Positions 1 to 8,504 of a stretch of DNA of 64,000 nt are shown here, piece by piece. The notes beneath the pieces are model-generated. The model did not search any database. It saw only the letters and a list, made by a program, of their open reading frames with translations, and was not told the origin of the DNA. Origin of the DNA: Piscibacillus salipiscarius JCM 13188. Lineage in GTDB: Bacteria; Bacillota; Bacilli; Bacillales; Alkalibacillaceae. The translations under genes were made by a program, and so were the position numbers. The stretch covers positions 1-64,000 of the forward strand of contig NZ_BBCD01000017.1 in NCBI RefSeq assembly GCF_001311865.1, read 5' to 3'. Numbering within the stretch: position 1 is the first letter of the stretch; every line of letters starts with the position of its first letter.

Positions 1-33
1 GAATATTAGGGATTGATCTCTCCTCTAATATTC
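1..33. repeat. 9-bp inverted repeat at window edge
   Basis: GAATATTAG at 1-9 is the exact reverse complement of CTAATATTC at 25-33, with a 15-base loop. It lies just downstream of the M42 aminopeptidase on the minus strand and could be its terminator, but the sequence that would hold the U tract lies outside the window. Confidence 0.35.
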
Positions 34-76
34 GTCTTCTTCTAGATTAATACATATTTTGTCCCAGCCTCGTTTA

Positions 77-1164
77 TTAATTATAAGTTAATTTTTCTAC
101 AGTTTCACGATCTAGTTTCTTAATTACATGAACTAATAAATCAACTGTATTTTCAAAATCATCACGATGAAGCATAGCTGCATGTGAGTGAATGTAACGA
201 GTAGGAACTGTAACTGATAATGACGGAACACCATCGCCAGTTAAATGAATTTTACCTGAGTCTGTTCCACCACCAGGCATAGACTCATACTGGAATGGAA
301 TGTTATGTTCTTCCGCCGTATCAATAACTAGGTCACGTACGCCTTTGTGTGACACCATAGAAGCGTCATAAAGAACAATTTGTGGTCCTTTACCAAGCTC
401 GCTTGCTGCATCTTTGTCATCCACGCCAGGCATGTCACCTGCGATTCCAACATCGACTCCAAAACCAATGTCCGGTTGAACAGCATGTGCTGAAGTCCCA
501 GCACCACGTAGGCCAATTTCTTCCTGAACAGTTCCAACACCATAAACAACGTTTGGATGAGACTCATTCTTCAAACGTTTTAGAACTTCAATCGCAATCG
601 CGCAACCAATACGGTTGTCCCATGCTTTTGCAAGAAGAACCTTTTCATTTTTCATTGGTGTAAATTCAAAGTAAGGAACAATCGAGTCACCAGGGCGAAC
701 ACCGAACTCCTCAGCTTCCTCTTTGTCTTTTGCACCAATATCGATAAACATATCTTTTATCTCAACTGGCTTTTTCGTGCTTCAGCTGATAAGATATGTG
801 GAGGCTTAGAACCAATAACACCTGTCACATCGTCACCATTACGTGTCATAATTGTCACACGCTGGGCTAACATGACTTGGTTCCACCAACCACCAACAGG
901 CTGGAAGAAAACGAATCCATTTTTATCAATTCTAGTTACCATAAAACCAACTTCATCTAAGTGGCCAGCAACCATAACTTTTGGTCCATTTTCTTCTCCA
1001 GTTTTCTTTGCGATTAAGCTCCCCAAATGATCCTGAGTCACTTCATCCGCATGTGGAGTTATGTACTTCTTCATGACATCACGCGGTTCCTTCTCATTCC
1101 CAGGAATCCCTTTGGCATCCGTTAGATCTTTCAGCATCGTTAGAGTTTCATCTAATTTAGCCAT
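77..1164 (-). CDS. ysdC: M42 family metallopeptidase (glutamyl aminopeptidase type), frameshifted
   Basis: Cytosolic co-catalytic metal aminopeptidase of the M42 family, about 363 residues, the usual family length. Family metal-site motifs are visible in order: [35 protein letters not shown] and YIHSHAA. The reading frame breaks near 770: the 5' part ends in a false stop at 757 and the 3' part resumes at MFIDIGAKD. One more A in the A5 run of the coding strand restores [16 protein letters not shown]. Start is the ATG at 1164 with the ribosome site AGGAGG close upstream. It occupies the ysdC position next to the rplT/infC cluster of B. subtilis. The substrate is unknown; family members remove N-terminal acidic or neutral residues. 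Confidence 0.88.
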
Positions 1165-1231
1165 ATTCTACCTCCTATAAAATTCGATTTAAAAATACAC
1201 CTTCTCCATTATAAAAGGTTTTTCAAACATT

Positions 1232-1726
1232 TCACAAAACTAAATAGCCAGATTGTTGTCGTTCGTGGTTCACTTTATTTTTATCCAAATAGGCATGCAA
1301 TATATCGTCTTCAGTGAAATTTAACTTTAATCCCACATCTAAATATGTACTCATTAATTTTTGGTAATGCATATTAGTGGGATTCTGTTTAAATCGGTTT
1401 ATTTTTCCATATAACATATGAAAAAGTTCTGTTAGTGAAGACTCGCTATTCTCCCGCAGCTGTCCATTATAATTATACCCATAATCAATCCCTATGGATA
1501 ATAAAAATGAATCCCCGTCGACGAATTCTTCGAGAATCACGCTCTGTTCACTCGGTCCTTTTTGAGACCAATACTTAAAGCAGCGTGTTTCGTTTGCTAA
1601 CTCGCCTACTTCAACAATTAATGCAAGTAATTTATCATCAAATACTTCTTCTCTTGTTAAAGAGTTTCGCATTAAAATATCATCATCTAATTCTTTTTGA
1701 AGCTTATAAAGGCTGTCCCATTTCAT
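1232..1726 (-). CDS. dimeric all-alpha dUTP diphosphatase (dUTPase_2 family)
   Basis: Intact 164-codon gene. It hydrolyses dUTP to dUMP and pyrophosphate, keeping uracil out of DNA and feeding thymidylate synthesis. The MazG-like metal-binding pattern is visible: EVGELANE near residue 55 and EEFVDGDSFL near residue 86, supplying the acidic Mg2+ ligands of dimeric dUTPases. It is unrelated to the trimeric beta-barrel dUTPase. The start is the ATG at 1726 with AAAGGAGGTTTTTTA upstream. It stands alone, with its own likely promoter between it and the preceding membrane-protein gene. Confidence 0.85.
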   Translation of the reverse strand: MKWDSLYKLQKELDDDILMRNSLTREEVFDDKLLALIVEVGELANETRCFKYWSQKGPSEQSVILEEFVDGDSFLLSIGIDYGYNYNGQLRENSESSLTELFHMLYGKINRFKQNPTNMHYQKLMSTYLDVGLKLNFTEDDILHAYLDKNKVNHERQQSGYLVL

Positions 1727-1748
1727 TAAAAAACCTCCTTTAAAAAAC

Positions 1749-1777
1749 AGTATAACACGTGCATTAGCACATGTAGA
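1749..1777 (-). promoter_or_regulatory. candidate sigma-A promoter of the dUTPase gene with dyad in the spacer
   Basis: On the minus strand TCTACA (1772-1777), a 17-base spacer and TATACT (1749-1754). The spacer is almost filled by ACATGTGC-TAAT-GCACGTGT (1755-1774), an 8-bp dyad with one G-U pair. It could be an operator or the tail hairpin of the upstream gene. Confidence 0.4.
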
Positions 1778-2356
1778 CTATTTTTGGAGGTCTGGTGAGA
1801 AGAAATCTTCCCATTTCAATACGATTTCTTTTTTTCTTAATAAATAAAAGACCAAAAGAATCATTGCCATTAAGATGAATATATGTTGTAAATGTAAGGA
1901 TTGAAACCACTGGCCAAAAGATGTATACATAACGGCTAATGGTACATTTGAAAGGATCGATAGTTTCGCATACTCTTTAAAGTTTCGCGTCATTTCGATT
2001 AGTATAATGGATACGAGATGAAAATGAATGAAAGGTGTGACTCTAAGTAACAATACTTGTGGTAATGAGAGCTGATGGTGTCTTCCAAACATCTTTTCTC
2101 TAAGCCTATGAAAACGGTCAAACAGTTTAGGCATTAGCTTAATAAAGAAATAAAAGATTATGCTTGATAAAGTGACACCGATTAATGAATACAAGGCCCC
2201 ATAGGTTAAACCAAACAGTAACCCTCCAGTAATACAAATAAATGCGACCGGAATAAATAAGAAAGGACGTACGATATGAAAAAAGATAAATAGCATCGGT
2301 GCTACATAAGGCGCTGACTCCATCGTCCCCTGTGCCCAAGCTAGAGCATTTTCCAT
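1778..2356 (-). CDS. TVP38/TMEM64 (SNARE-associated/DedA-like) membrane protein
   Basis: Polytopic membrane protein of about 192 residues with five or six hydrophobic helices. The family signature is visible near residue 28: RPFLFIPVAFICITGGLLFG, followed by the G-rich helix GALYSLIGVTLSS and later RVTPFIHFHLV. The family is thought to act in lipid or envelope homeostasis; a specific role cannot be read from the sequence. I chose the ATG at 2356 (MENALAW) because GGAGG lies 7 bases before it; the in-frame ATG two codons earlier abuts the ribosome site. The gene reads through without a frame break. Confidence 0.72.
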   Translation of the reverse strand: MENALAWAQGTMESAPYVAPMLFIFFHIVRPFLFIPVAFICITGGLLFGLTYGALYSLIGVTLSSIIFYFFIKLMPKLFDRFHRLREKMFGRHHQLSLPQVLLLRVTPFIHFHLVSIILIEMTRNFKEYAKLSILSNVPLAVMYTSFGQWFQSLHLQHIFILMAMILLVFYLLRKKEIVLKWEDFFSPDLQK

Positions 2357-2402
2357 AGCCATACCTCCTTCATTATATAACTTTATGACATAAGACGAGC
2401 TT

Positions 2403-2657
2403 TTATGACAAGTAAAACACAATCCCTAGTAATAATAGACTTAAGATCGGTAAGCCGAACTTAAACGCTTATGCTTAGTTTTATGTCTAAAACAGCCATT
2501 CCTAACCACATACCTGGCGCCCCACCTAATAACGCAATGATCCATAAAGTGTTTTCAGGAATTCTCCATTTTGCTTTCTTGCTTTACCCTTATCGATTCC
2601 CATAATGATAAAACCAACGGAACTCATAACCAGGACTACTATATACCATAATTTCAT
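2403..2657 (-). CDS. ysdA: DUF1294 membrane protein YsdA, multiply frameshifted
   Basis: Translation from the ATG at 2657 gives MKLWYIVVLVMSSVGFIIMG, an N-terminal membrane helix, then DKGKA. After frame changes near 2577, 2495 and 2471 it continues KWRIPENTLWIIALLGGAPG, MWLGMAVFRHKTKHKRFK and GLPILSLLLLGIVFYLS, ending at a TAA at 2403. This is the DUF1294 pattern (basic DK..A......R.PE..L, GG..G, HKT.H.KF). About 85 codons, normal for the family. At least three single-base losses in short A or T runs explain the breaks. It sits just downstream of rplT, as ysdA does in B. subtilis. Function unknown. Confidence 0.7.
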
Positions 2658-2686
2658 TTGACGATTCTCCTATTTAAATATAATAA

Positions 2687-2717
2687 AACCCTGAAAGGAC
2701 TTATTCCTCTCAGGGTT
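2687..2717 (-). terminator. intrinsic terminator of the infC-rpmI-rplT operon
   Basis: AACCCTGAAAGGA (2687-2699) pairs with TCCTCTCAGGGTT (2705-2717), 12 of 13 pairs, loop of 5 bases. On the minus strand the stem is followed by TTTATTATA. It lies 9 bases past the rplT stop. Confidence 0.85.
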
Positions 2718-2725
2718 AATCATTA

Positions 2726-3082
2726 TTACTTAAGAGCTGATTTAGCTTGATCGACTAATTCAGTGAATGCTTTTTCATCGTTAACAGCTAAGTCTGCTAG
2801 CATTTTACGGTTAACTTCAACACCAGCAAGCTTTAATCCATGCATTAAACGGCTGTAAGAAATGTCGTTCATACGAGCTGCAGCATTAATACGTGCAATC
2901 CATAATTTACGGAAGTCACGTTTTTTCTGACGACGGTCACGGTAAGCATACTGACCTGACTTCATCACTTGCTGTTTTGCTGTTTTAAATAACGTTCTTT
3001 TAGAACCGTAATAACCTTTAGCTAATTTCAATACACGTTTACGTCTTCTACGTGTAACTGTTCCACCTTTAACACGTGGCAT
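2726..3082 (-). CDS. rplT: 50S ribosomal protein L20
   Basis: Intact, 118 codons, the standard length. It binds 23S rRNA domain II early in large-subunit assembly. The highly basic N-terminus [19 protein letters not shown] and the motif [14 protein letters not shown] are diagnostic. In B. subtilis L20 represses its own operon by binding the infC leader; a leader with a terminator is present here at 3964-4110. Third gene of infC-rpmI-rplT, with GGAGGGATTACA before the ATG. Confidence 0.97.
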   Translation of the reverse strand: MPRVKGGTVTRRRRKRVLKLAKGYYGSKRTLFKTAKQQVMKSGQYAYRDRRQKKRDFRKLWIARINAAARMNDISYSRLMHGLKLAGVEVNRKMLADLAVNDEKAFTELVDQAKSALK

Positions 3083-3116
3083 TGTAATCCCTCCTAGATC
3101 TTTCCGTTAATAAGTC

Positions 3117-3315
3117 TTATTTGTAAGGTAATAATTTGCTTAGACGACCTTCGTCTGCTTTAGAAACCATTGCGCTTTTTCTTAGTTTACGCTTCTGTTT
3201 AGTTGACTTATTTGCAAATAAGTGACTAGTGAAAGCGTGAGAACGTTTTAAATTTCCCAGTTCCTGTTTTCTTAAAACGCTTTTGTGAACCTTTATGCGA
3301 TTTCATTTTTGGCAT
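3117..3315 (-). CDS. rpmI: 50S ribosomal protein L35, one-base frame error
   Basis: From the ATG at 3315 the product begins [20 protein letters not shown] and, after a frame change near 3250, ends [19 protein letters not shown] through LSKLLPYK with a TAA at 3117. That is the complete 65-residue L35. The 199-base span is one base too long, so here a base has been gained in the TTTAAAA stretch. L35 is a small basic large-subunit protein. The gene is too broken to appear as a single open frame, but identity is clear from sequence and from its place between infC and rplT. Confidence 0.93.
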
Positions 3316-3341
3316 GGTAATGTCCTCCTTCTATAGTACCT

Positions 3342-3857
3342 TTACTTCTCTGCTTTTGGCGCAAGCATCATAAACATATTACGGCCTTCCATTTTAGGCT
3401 TCGTTTCTAGTGTAGCAAGTTCACTGCACTGGTCAGCGAAACGATCTAGCACTTCACGACCTAATTCTTTGTGCGTAATAGCACGACCGCGGAAACGAAC
3501 GCTTACTTTAACTTTATCGCCTTTTTTAAGGAATTTATGAGCATTACGTAGTTTCGTATTGAAGTCATGTTCTTCGATAGCCGGTGTCAATCGTACCTCT
3601 TTGATGTTAATGACCTTTTGATTTTTACGTTGCTCTTTTTCCTTCTTCTGCTGTTCGAAGCGATATTTACCGTAGTCCATAATACGACATACTGGTGGTT
3701 TAGCGTTTGGTGCTACCAACACTAAATCGAGATTAACACGATCAGCAATCTCTAATGCTTCTTGACGAGATTTAATTCCTAATTGTTCGCCATTCGCGTC
3801 AATGAGACGTACCTCTTTGGCACGGATTCCCTCATTAACATTCATATCTCTGCTAAT
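3342..3857 (-). CDS. infC: translation initiation factor IF-3 with AUU start codon
   Basis: IF-3 binds the 30S subunit, prevents premature joining and proofreads the start codon. 171 residues, normal length: N-terminal domain ([20 protein letters not shown]-like), linker [15 protein letters not shown] and C-terminal domain with [20 protein letters not shown] and [13 protein letters not shown]. The ATT at 3857 is the start I choose: it is followed by AGC AGA GAT (SRD, matching the MISKD start of other Bacillus IF-3), has GGAGGTGG 6-9 bases upstream, and no canonical start fits. The open frame continues upstream to 4058, but those codons lie in the leader. A rare AUU start is the classic basis for IF-3 autocontrol of its own translation. 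Confidence 0.95.
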   Translation of the reverse strand: MSRDMNVNEGIRAKEVRLIDANGEQLGIKSRQEALEIADRVNLDLVLVAPNAKPPVCRIMDYGKYRFEQQKKEKEQRKNQKVINIKEVRLTPAIEEHDFNTKLRNAHKFLKKGDKVKVSVRFRGRAITHKELGREVLDRFADQCSELATLETKPKMEGRNMFMMLAPKAEK

Positions 3858-3963
3858 AGTGAGCCACCTCCACAAATTGTAAGAAAAACGAAGAATCATT
3901 TTCTTTTTAACTCTTAACAAAGTTACATTGAATAAGGCATTCTCAACAAGTGGTTTTAACCAT

Positions 3964-4110
3964 AAAAAAAAGTGTCGGTACAAGACTGCACCCACACATG
4001 ATTTCATCAAAAACATACTAAGTCCGTATGTGTCAGAAATATGATGACCTGCCAACAACTTATTGCGTCGATCAGGTGAGAAGCGGGTGCTTCTACTTGT
4101 CTATCAATGA
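3964..4110 (-). ncRNA. ribosomal L20-type leader with intrinsic terminator upstream of infC
   Basis: The 5' untranslated region is about 270 bases. It contains the stem GTGTGGGTGCA (3998-3988) / TGTACCGACAC (3982-3972) followed directly by eight U (3971-3964), a complete terminator lying 107 bases before the infC start. In B. subtilis L20 controls this operon by premature termination in this leader. The terminator is seen directly; L20 binding is inferred from the family. Outer boundaries are approximate. Confidence 0.72.
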
Positions 4111-4132
4111 CCTTATTTAATTCACTTTTAAA

Positions 4133-4161
4133 AGTATATAATGACAAAGCAAATATGTCAA
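4133..4161 (-). promoter_or_regulatory. strong sigma-A promoter of infC-rpmI-rplT
   Basis: Consensus TTGACA (4161-4156), exactly 17 bases, TATACT (4138-4133). It lies between the thrS terminator and the infC leader. Confidence 0.85.
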
Positions 4162-4180
4162 GAATTAATCTAATAAATTC

Positions 4181-4213
4181 AAGCAACTGTGCTAGTAAAA
4201 GCACAGCTGCTTG
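4181..4213 (-). terminator. thrS terminator
   Basis: AAGCAACTGTGCT (4181-4193) pairs with AGCACAGCTGCTT (4201-4213) with one G-U pair and a 7-base loop. The minus-strand tail is GAATTTATT. It starts 4 bases past the thrS stop. Confidence 0.75.
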
Positions 4214-4216
4214 GTA

Positions 4217-6157
4217 TTATAACTTATGATGGTTAATTTCATCAACTATTTGTTGAACAAATTCATCTAATCCAATAGTATCGCTATCTTTCTCACCATA
4301 TTTACGGACGTTTACAGCTTGATCATTCATTTCTTTATCACCTAAAACTAATGAGTACGGCACTTTTTGTGTTTGTGATTCACGAATTTTATACCCTAAT
4401 TTTTCATCGCGAGTATCTAACTCCACTCGAATACCTTCACGGCGCAGACGATCTTCCACTTTTTAGCATAATCCATGTGGACATCTAGTGAGACTGGAAT
4501 AATTTTTGCTTGAACTGGTGCAAGCCAAGTTGGAAAAGCCCCTTTATACTCTTCAATTAAGAAGGCAACGAAGCGTTCCATTGTCGAAACAACTCCGCGG
4601 TGAATAACGACTGGGCGATGTTCTTTACCGTCTTCGCCAATGTAAGTTAAATCAAAACGTTCGGGTAGATGGAAATCTAGCTGAACAGTAGATAATGTCT
4701 CATCCTTACCTAAAGCTGTCTTAACTTGTACGTCTAATTTTGGACCGTAGAAAGCAGCTTCCCCTGTTGCTTCAACAAATTCTACTTCCATTTCTTCCAT
4801 TGTCTCTTTTAAAAGTGCCTCAGCTTTATTCCACATCTCATCGTTATCAACATACTTCTCTGTATCCTCAGGGTCACGATAAGATAGACGGAAGTAGTAA
4901 TCATTAATGCCAAAGTCTTTATAAACATTTTGAATTAACTCTACCACTCGAATGAATTCTTCTTTTAACTGATCAGGACGAGCAAATATATGCGCGTCAT
5001 TTAATGTCATACCACGTACACGTTGTAACCCAGCAAGAGCTCCTGACATTTCGTGACGGTGCATGGTACCAAGTTCAGCGATACGAACTGGTAAATTACG
5101 ATAACTATGAAGTTCATTCTTATATACCATCATATGGTGAGGACAGTTCATCGGACGAAGAACTAAATCTTCGTTATCCATTTCCATTGTTGGGAACATG
5201 TCGTCTTGATAATGATCCCAGTGTCCACTAGTTTTATATAGATCAACGCTACCTAAAACAGGTGTGTACACGTGATCGTAACCAAGTCTAGTTTCTAAAT
5301 CGACAATGTATCTTTCTATAGTACGGCGAATAGTCGCTCCTTTTGGTAACCATAATGGCAAGCCTTGACCCACTTTTTGTGAAACCGTAAAAATATCTAA
5401 TTCTTTACCAAGTTTACGGTGATCACGTTCTTTGGCTTCTTCTAATAATCGTAAATGCTCCTCTAATTGACTCTTCTTCTCGAACGCAGTTCCATAAATA
5501 CGCTGAAGCATCTTATTATCACTATCTCCGCGCCAATAAGCACCTGAGATATTTAATAATTTAAAGACTTTAATTTTACCAGTGTGTGGTACGTGTACAC
5601 CGCGGCATAAGTCAAAAAACTCACCTTGCTCATAAATAGAAATTGGCTGACCTTCTGGAATATCATCAATTAACTCAAGCTTTAAATCGTCACCAACATC
5701 TTTATAACGCTGTTTAGCCTCATCTCTGGATACTTCAACGCGGCGAATTTCAAGAGCTTCATCTACAATTTTTTTTCATTTCTTTTTCAATCTTCGGAAG
5801 GTCTTCTGGAGTGATCGTCTCTTCCATATCAAGGTCATAGTAGAACCCACCTTCAATAACAGGGCCGACACCTAATTTAACGTTTGGATATAGACGTTTG
5901 ATCGCCTGAGCCATTAGGTGTGCAGTTGAGTGTCTTAACACTTCAAGACCCTCATCATCACGATGAGTAATAATTTGGATCTCACCATCATCTTGAAGTG
6001 GAGTACGTAAATCAACCATTTCATCATTATATTTACCAGCTAATGCTTGCTTCTTTAATCCAGAACTGATTGAAGCCGCAATATCTTCAGTTGTTGTCCC
6101 TTTAGAAAACTCCTTAACATTACCATCTGGGAACTTAACTTGAATCATCTCAGACAT
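4217..6157 (-). CDS. thrS: threonyl-tRNA synthetase, two frame errors
   Basis: Charges tRNA-Thr with threonine. About 646 residues, the normal length. Domains in order: N-terminal TGS domain ([19 protein letters not shown]), editing domain with the HSTAHLMA motif, class II core with the zinc ligand [10 protein letters not shown], motif 2 ([19 protein letters not shown]), motif 3 ([14 protein letters not shown]) and the C-terminal anticodon-binding domain. Frame breaks: an extra A in the A8 run near 5767 and a missing A in the A5 run near 4462. Start is the ATG at 6157 (MSEMIQ) with AAAGGAG 8 bases upstream; an in-frame ATG three codons earlier overlaps the ribosome site. Expression is under a T-box leader with an ACC specifier. 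Monocistronic, with its own terminator. Confidence 0.97.
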
Positions 6158-6187
6158 GTGATACACTCCTTTGTGATTTATTAAAAT

Positions 6188-6316
6188 TTGAGTCGCTTTC
6201 GGCAGACGATTTCCTGGGGCACGGCGCAGGCTTCTCTGAACTCATTTCCATTCGTTCAGAGTGATTCTGCTCGTGCTATTCCCCTAGGAGTCACCGCCTA
6301 CGCTCATCAAACTCAA
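6188..6316. repeat. structured interspersed repeat between thrS T-box and start codon
   Basis: A GC-richer block of about 130 bases with nested dyads: TTGAGT/ACTCAA at the ends, CTGGGGCACG (6222-6231) against CGTG...CCCCTAG (6272-6286) and CTCTGAAC/GTTCAGAG around 6233-6262. Composition (GGGGCACGGCGCAGGCT, GGAGTCACCGCCTACGC) resembles the long palindromic repeats scattered through many Bacillaceae intergenic regions. It sits after the T-box terminator, inside the thrS transcript, before the ribosome site. Confidence 0.65.
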
Positions 6317-6333
6317 TTTTTAGATAAACAAAA

Positions 6334-6575
6334 AACACTCATCCCTAATAAAAGGGACGAGTGTTATACCCGTGGTTCCACCCTGATTCTGCTTTAATAA
6401 AACAGCTCTCTCAGACATCGTTAACGCCGATGATACGTCAATCGCTAATCCTAAAAGACTTCACGACTAATGCTCTGAGGTGGTAAACAAATAGTCATAC
6501 TAGAAAGCTCTCAGCCTCGCTTCCTTCTCTGTAAAGCTGTTTCCACTTGTTCATGTCCTCTTCAACGCACGTTCA
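6334..6575 (-). ncRNA. T-box riboswitch of thrS (threonine, ACC specifier)
   Basis: The minus strand carries the T-box core AGGGTGGAACCACGGG (6384-6369) followed by the terminator AACACTCGTCCC (6365-6354) / GGGATGAGTGTT (6345-6334) and a U6 tail. Upstream lies a Stem I-like region with AGAGAAGG and GGCTGAGAGC. An ACC codon at 6485-6483 followed by ACCTCAGAGC matches the specifier context of other Bacillus thrS leaders. Uncharged tRNA-Thr should pair with ACC and TGG and favour the antiterminator. Confidence 0.92.
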
Positions 6576-6593
6576 TAATATTATATGTACGTT

Positions 6594-6622
6594 ATTATAA
6601 CCATCTGAGAGATAGAAATCAA
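6594..6622 (-). promoter_or_regulatory. sigma-A promoter of the thrS T-box transcript
   Basis: TTGATT (6622-6617), 17 bases, TATAAT (6599-6594). The -35 begins 2 bases past the ytxC stop codon. Confidence 0.78.
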
Positions 6623-6623
6623 G

Positions 6624-7433
6624 TTATTCTAAAATTTTGTACGGAAACTGCTCCACTGGAAACAATTTAATGCGCTCTTGGAAGATATTCATCATCCAAT
6701 ATAACGTATGCATGTGATCATTAGAAGCATAGACGTCAATTTGCTGAGGCGCAATAGATAGTAAGGTTGAGATTAATTTGTTGGATCATATTCTTCTACT
6801 GATGTCGTACCTGAAACTTTTCGAAAATGGGCTAGCACTTCTTCTCGAATAGGTTGTCCATGTGAATCAAAAAATCGAATGCGATCCTTAATGTTCACAA
6901 TCACTTTCGGGAGCTTAGGCTTTTTTTAAACACATAATGCCTAATATCATTCATTTTTCTTGAAAATTTAGTTCAAACTGCCATTCTTCAATTCCATAGC
7001 CGACTATTTCTAACCATGCATCTTCGTTTTGAAATAAGGTTAAATATAAATGTTCCATATCGACGACGCCTCGTGTTTCGTGAGTATATAAGTAATAAAT
7101 CAATCTTTCATATAATGAAAAAGATAAATCCGTGTGTAACTCTTTAGATATAGAACTCACTGATAACACGAATGGTACAATTTGTTCAATTTCATCGTCA
7201 TGATAATAATAAGCATTCTTAAGTAAATAGTTAGAAACTCTCGGCACATAATAGTTCACAACGAATGGAAATATCAAATCAACTAAGCTTGTCTGTTTGA
7301 TCTGGCTGTAACCGGAAAGACGTACTTCGCTCCCTTTAATAAGTACATCTCCGTTAAATGTCGATGCCAATACAAATAAATAAAATTGATTAGCATCCTT
7401 CTCATCTTGAAACAGAAATAACGTCTCTTTCAT
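6624..7433 (-). CDS. ytxC: YtxC-like sporulation protein, frameshifted
   Basis: About 270 residues, close to the 281 of B. subtilis YtxC. It lies between dnaI and thrS exactly as ytxC does there. The first 160 codons are open (MKETLFLFQDEKDANQFYLF to ELNFQEK). After single-base losses near 6958 and 6929 the frame goes on MNDIRHYVFKKKPKLPKV and IVNIKDRIRFFDSHGQPI, then after another near 6780 LISTLLSIAPQQIDVYASND to VEQFPYKILE. B. subtilis YtxC is a putative sporulation protein of unknown mechanism. Start at the ATG at 7433 with AAAGAGGGATGAAAC upstream. The identification rests mainly on synteny plus length. Confidence 0.75.
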
Positions 7434-7537
7434 GTTTCATCCCTCTTTCCACATCATTCACAGTAGTACAGTTTATGAAAGAGAAATGTAAAACATGAAA
7501 ATTAGGACAAACTTTATGAAATTTTAAGAAAAAAAGA

Positions 7538-7560
7538 AGGCTGAACGTTTGTTCAAGCCT
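7538..7560 (-). terminator. dnaI operon terminator
   Basis: AGGCTTGAAC (7560-7551), loop AAAC, GTTCAGCCT (7546-7538) on the minus strand, one bulged base, followed by TCTTTTTTTC. It begins right after the dnaI stop codon. Confidence 0.8.
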
Positions 7561-8493
7561 TTAGCTGCGGTAATTATCTCCGACCATTTCAAATGGTTTG
7601 CTTACCTGTTTAATACGCTCCATAATTCGTGCTGCTTTTAACTGCTCATGATCACCTTTACCTGATTTAGATAAAATTGATTCAAGTTCATCTGGTGCAT
7701 AGTTTGAAGTGAAAAATACAGGTAACCTTTCCATCATACGGTACTGCAAAATCGCTCCTAATACTTCATCTCTAAACCAAGCAGATGAAAATTCTGCGCC
7801 AATGTCATCTAAAATTAAAACCGATGCATTTTTAAAACGATCAATTTTATCATTTATGGATGAATCACTAATAGAAGCTTTCATTTCTCGAACTAACTCC
7901 GGCATATAAATAAAATACGTATCAATTTTTAACTCAGCCAGAGCATTCGCAAGTGCCGCAAGCATATAAGTTTTTCCGACTCCAAATTTTCCGTATAAAT
8001 ACAAACCTTTACTCGGCAACTCATTTTGGGTTTGATCAAAAAATGCTTTAATTTGAGCAAACACATCTATTCTTGCTTCTTCATCAAGATAAATTTTATC
8101 AAACGTTGCCTCATGTATTTCCCTTGGCATGTGAAGACTTTGGACGAACTTTTGTTTTTCAACGTTTTCTAAATGTTTCTCCTGTCTTGGACACTCGTGA
8201 TATCTTAACTTAATGCGATTATTTTCTAAGCTGATTTCTGGAACATAACCTTGTACCACATTACGGCACCCTTCAAGAGATGGACATTTCTCACATGCTT
8301 TTGATTGAACATCATATTCATATAATTTAATTAGTTGTTTATTAATCTGTTCTTCTGTCAGCTCTGGATGTTTTTTTAAGAAAGCCTGGACATCTTTGGA
8401 TGATAAGACGTCTTTTCGCATCTGTTGCATCGATTGTTGGAAGCTTTCTTTTCCTTGCATCCAGCGATTTAATGCAGTTTGTATGGATTCCAT
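7561..8493 (-). CDS. dnaI: primosomal helicase loader DnaI
   Basis: AAA+ ATPase that loads the replicative helicase DnaC(B) at oriC together with DnaB and DnaD. 310 residues, family length. The N-terminal domain has a cysteine cluster (CEKCPSLEGC, later ECP) used for zinc and helicase contact. The ATPase domain shows Walker A GKFGVGKTYM near residue 170 and Walker B VLILDDIGAE near 230, then the sensor FFTSNYAPDE. Start chosen as the ATG at 8493 (MESIQTAL), with AAGGGTG 6-8 bases upstream; a GTG three codons earlier overlaps that site. It follows dnaB by 11 bases, so the two are likely co-transcribed. Frame intact. Confidence 0.95.
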   Translation of the reverse strand: MESIQTALNRWMQGKESFQQSMQQMRKDVLSSKDVQAFLKKHPELTEEQINKQLIKLYEYDVQSKACEKCPSLEGCRNVVQGYVPEISLENNRIKLRYHECPRQEKHLENVEKQKFVQSLHMPREIHEATFDKIYLDEEARIDVFAQIKAFFDQTQNELPSKGLYLYGKFGVGKTYMLAALANALAELKIDTYFIYMPELVREMKASISDSSINDKIDRFKNASVLILDDIGAEFSSAWFRDEVLGAILQYRMMERLPVFFTSNYAPDELESILSKSGKGDHEQLKAARIMERIKQVSKPFEMVGDNYRS

Positions 8494-8504
8494 GGATTTC
8501 ACCC

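Noticed and set aside
328-663. Open frames antisense to or out of frame with the M42 peptidase, and similar ones across the window
   Set aside because: They lack ribosome sites, have unlikely protein composition and shadow clearly recognised genes.
4007-4204. 65-codon open frame upstream of infC
   Set aside because: It runs across the thrS terminator, the infC promoter and leader; no start signals.
6188-6397. 69-codon plus-strand open frame over the T-box and repeat
   Set aside because: It translates the structured repeat and the T-box terminator; explained by RNA elements.
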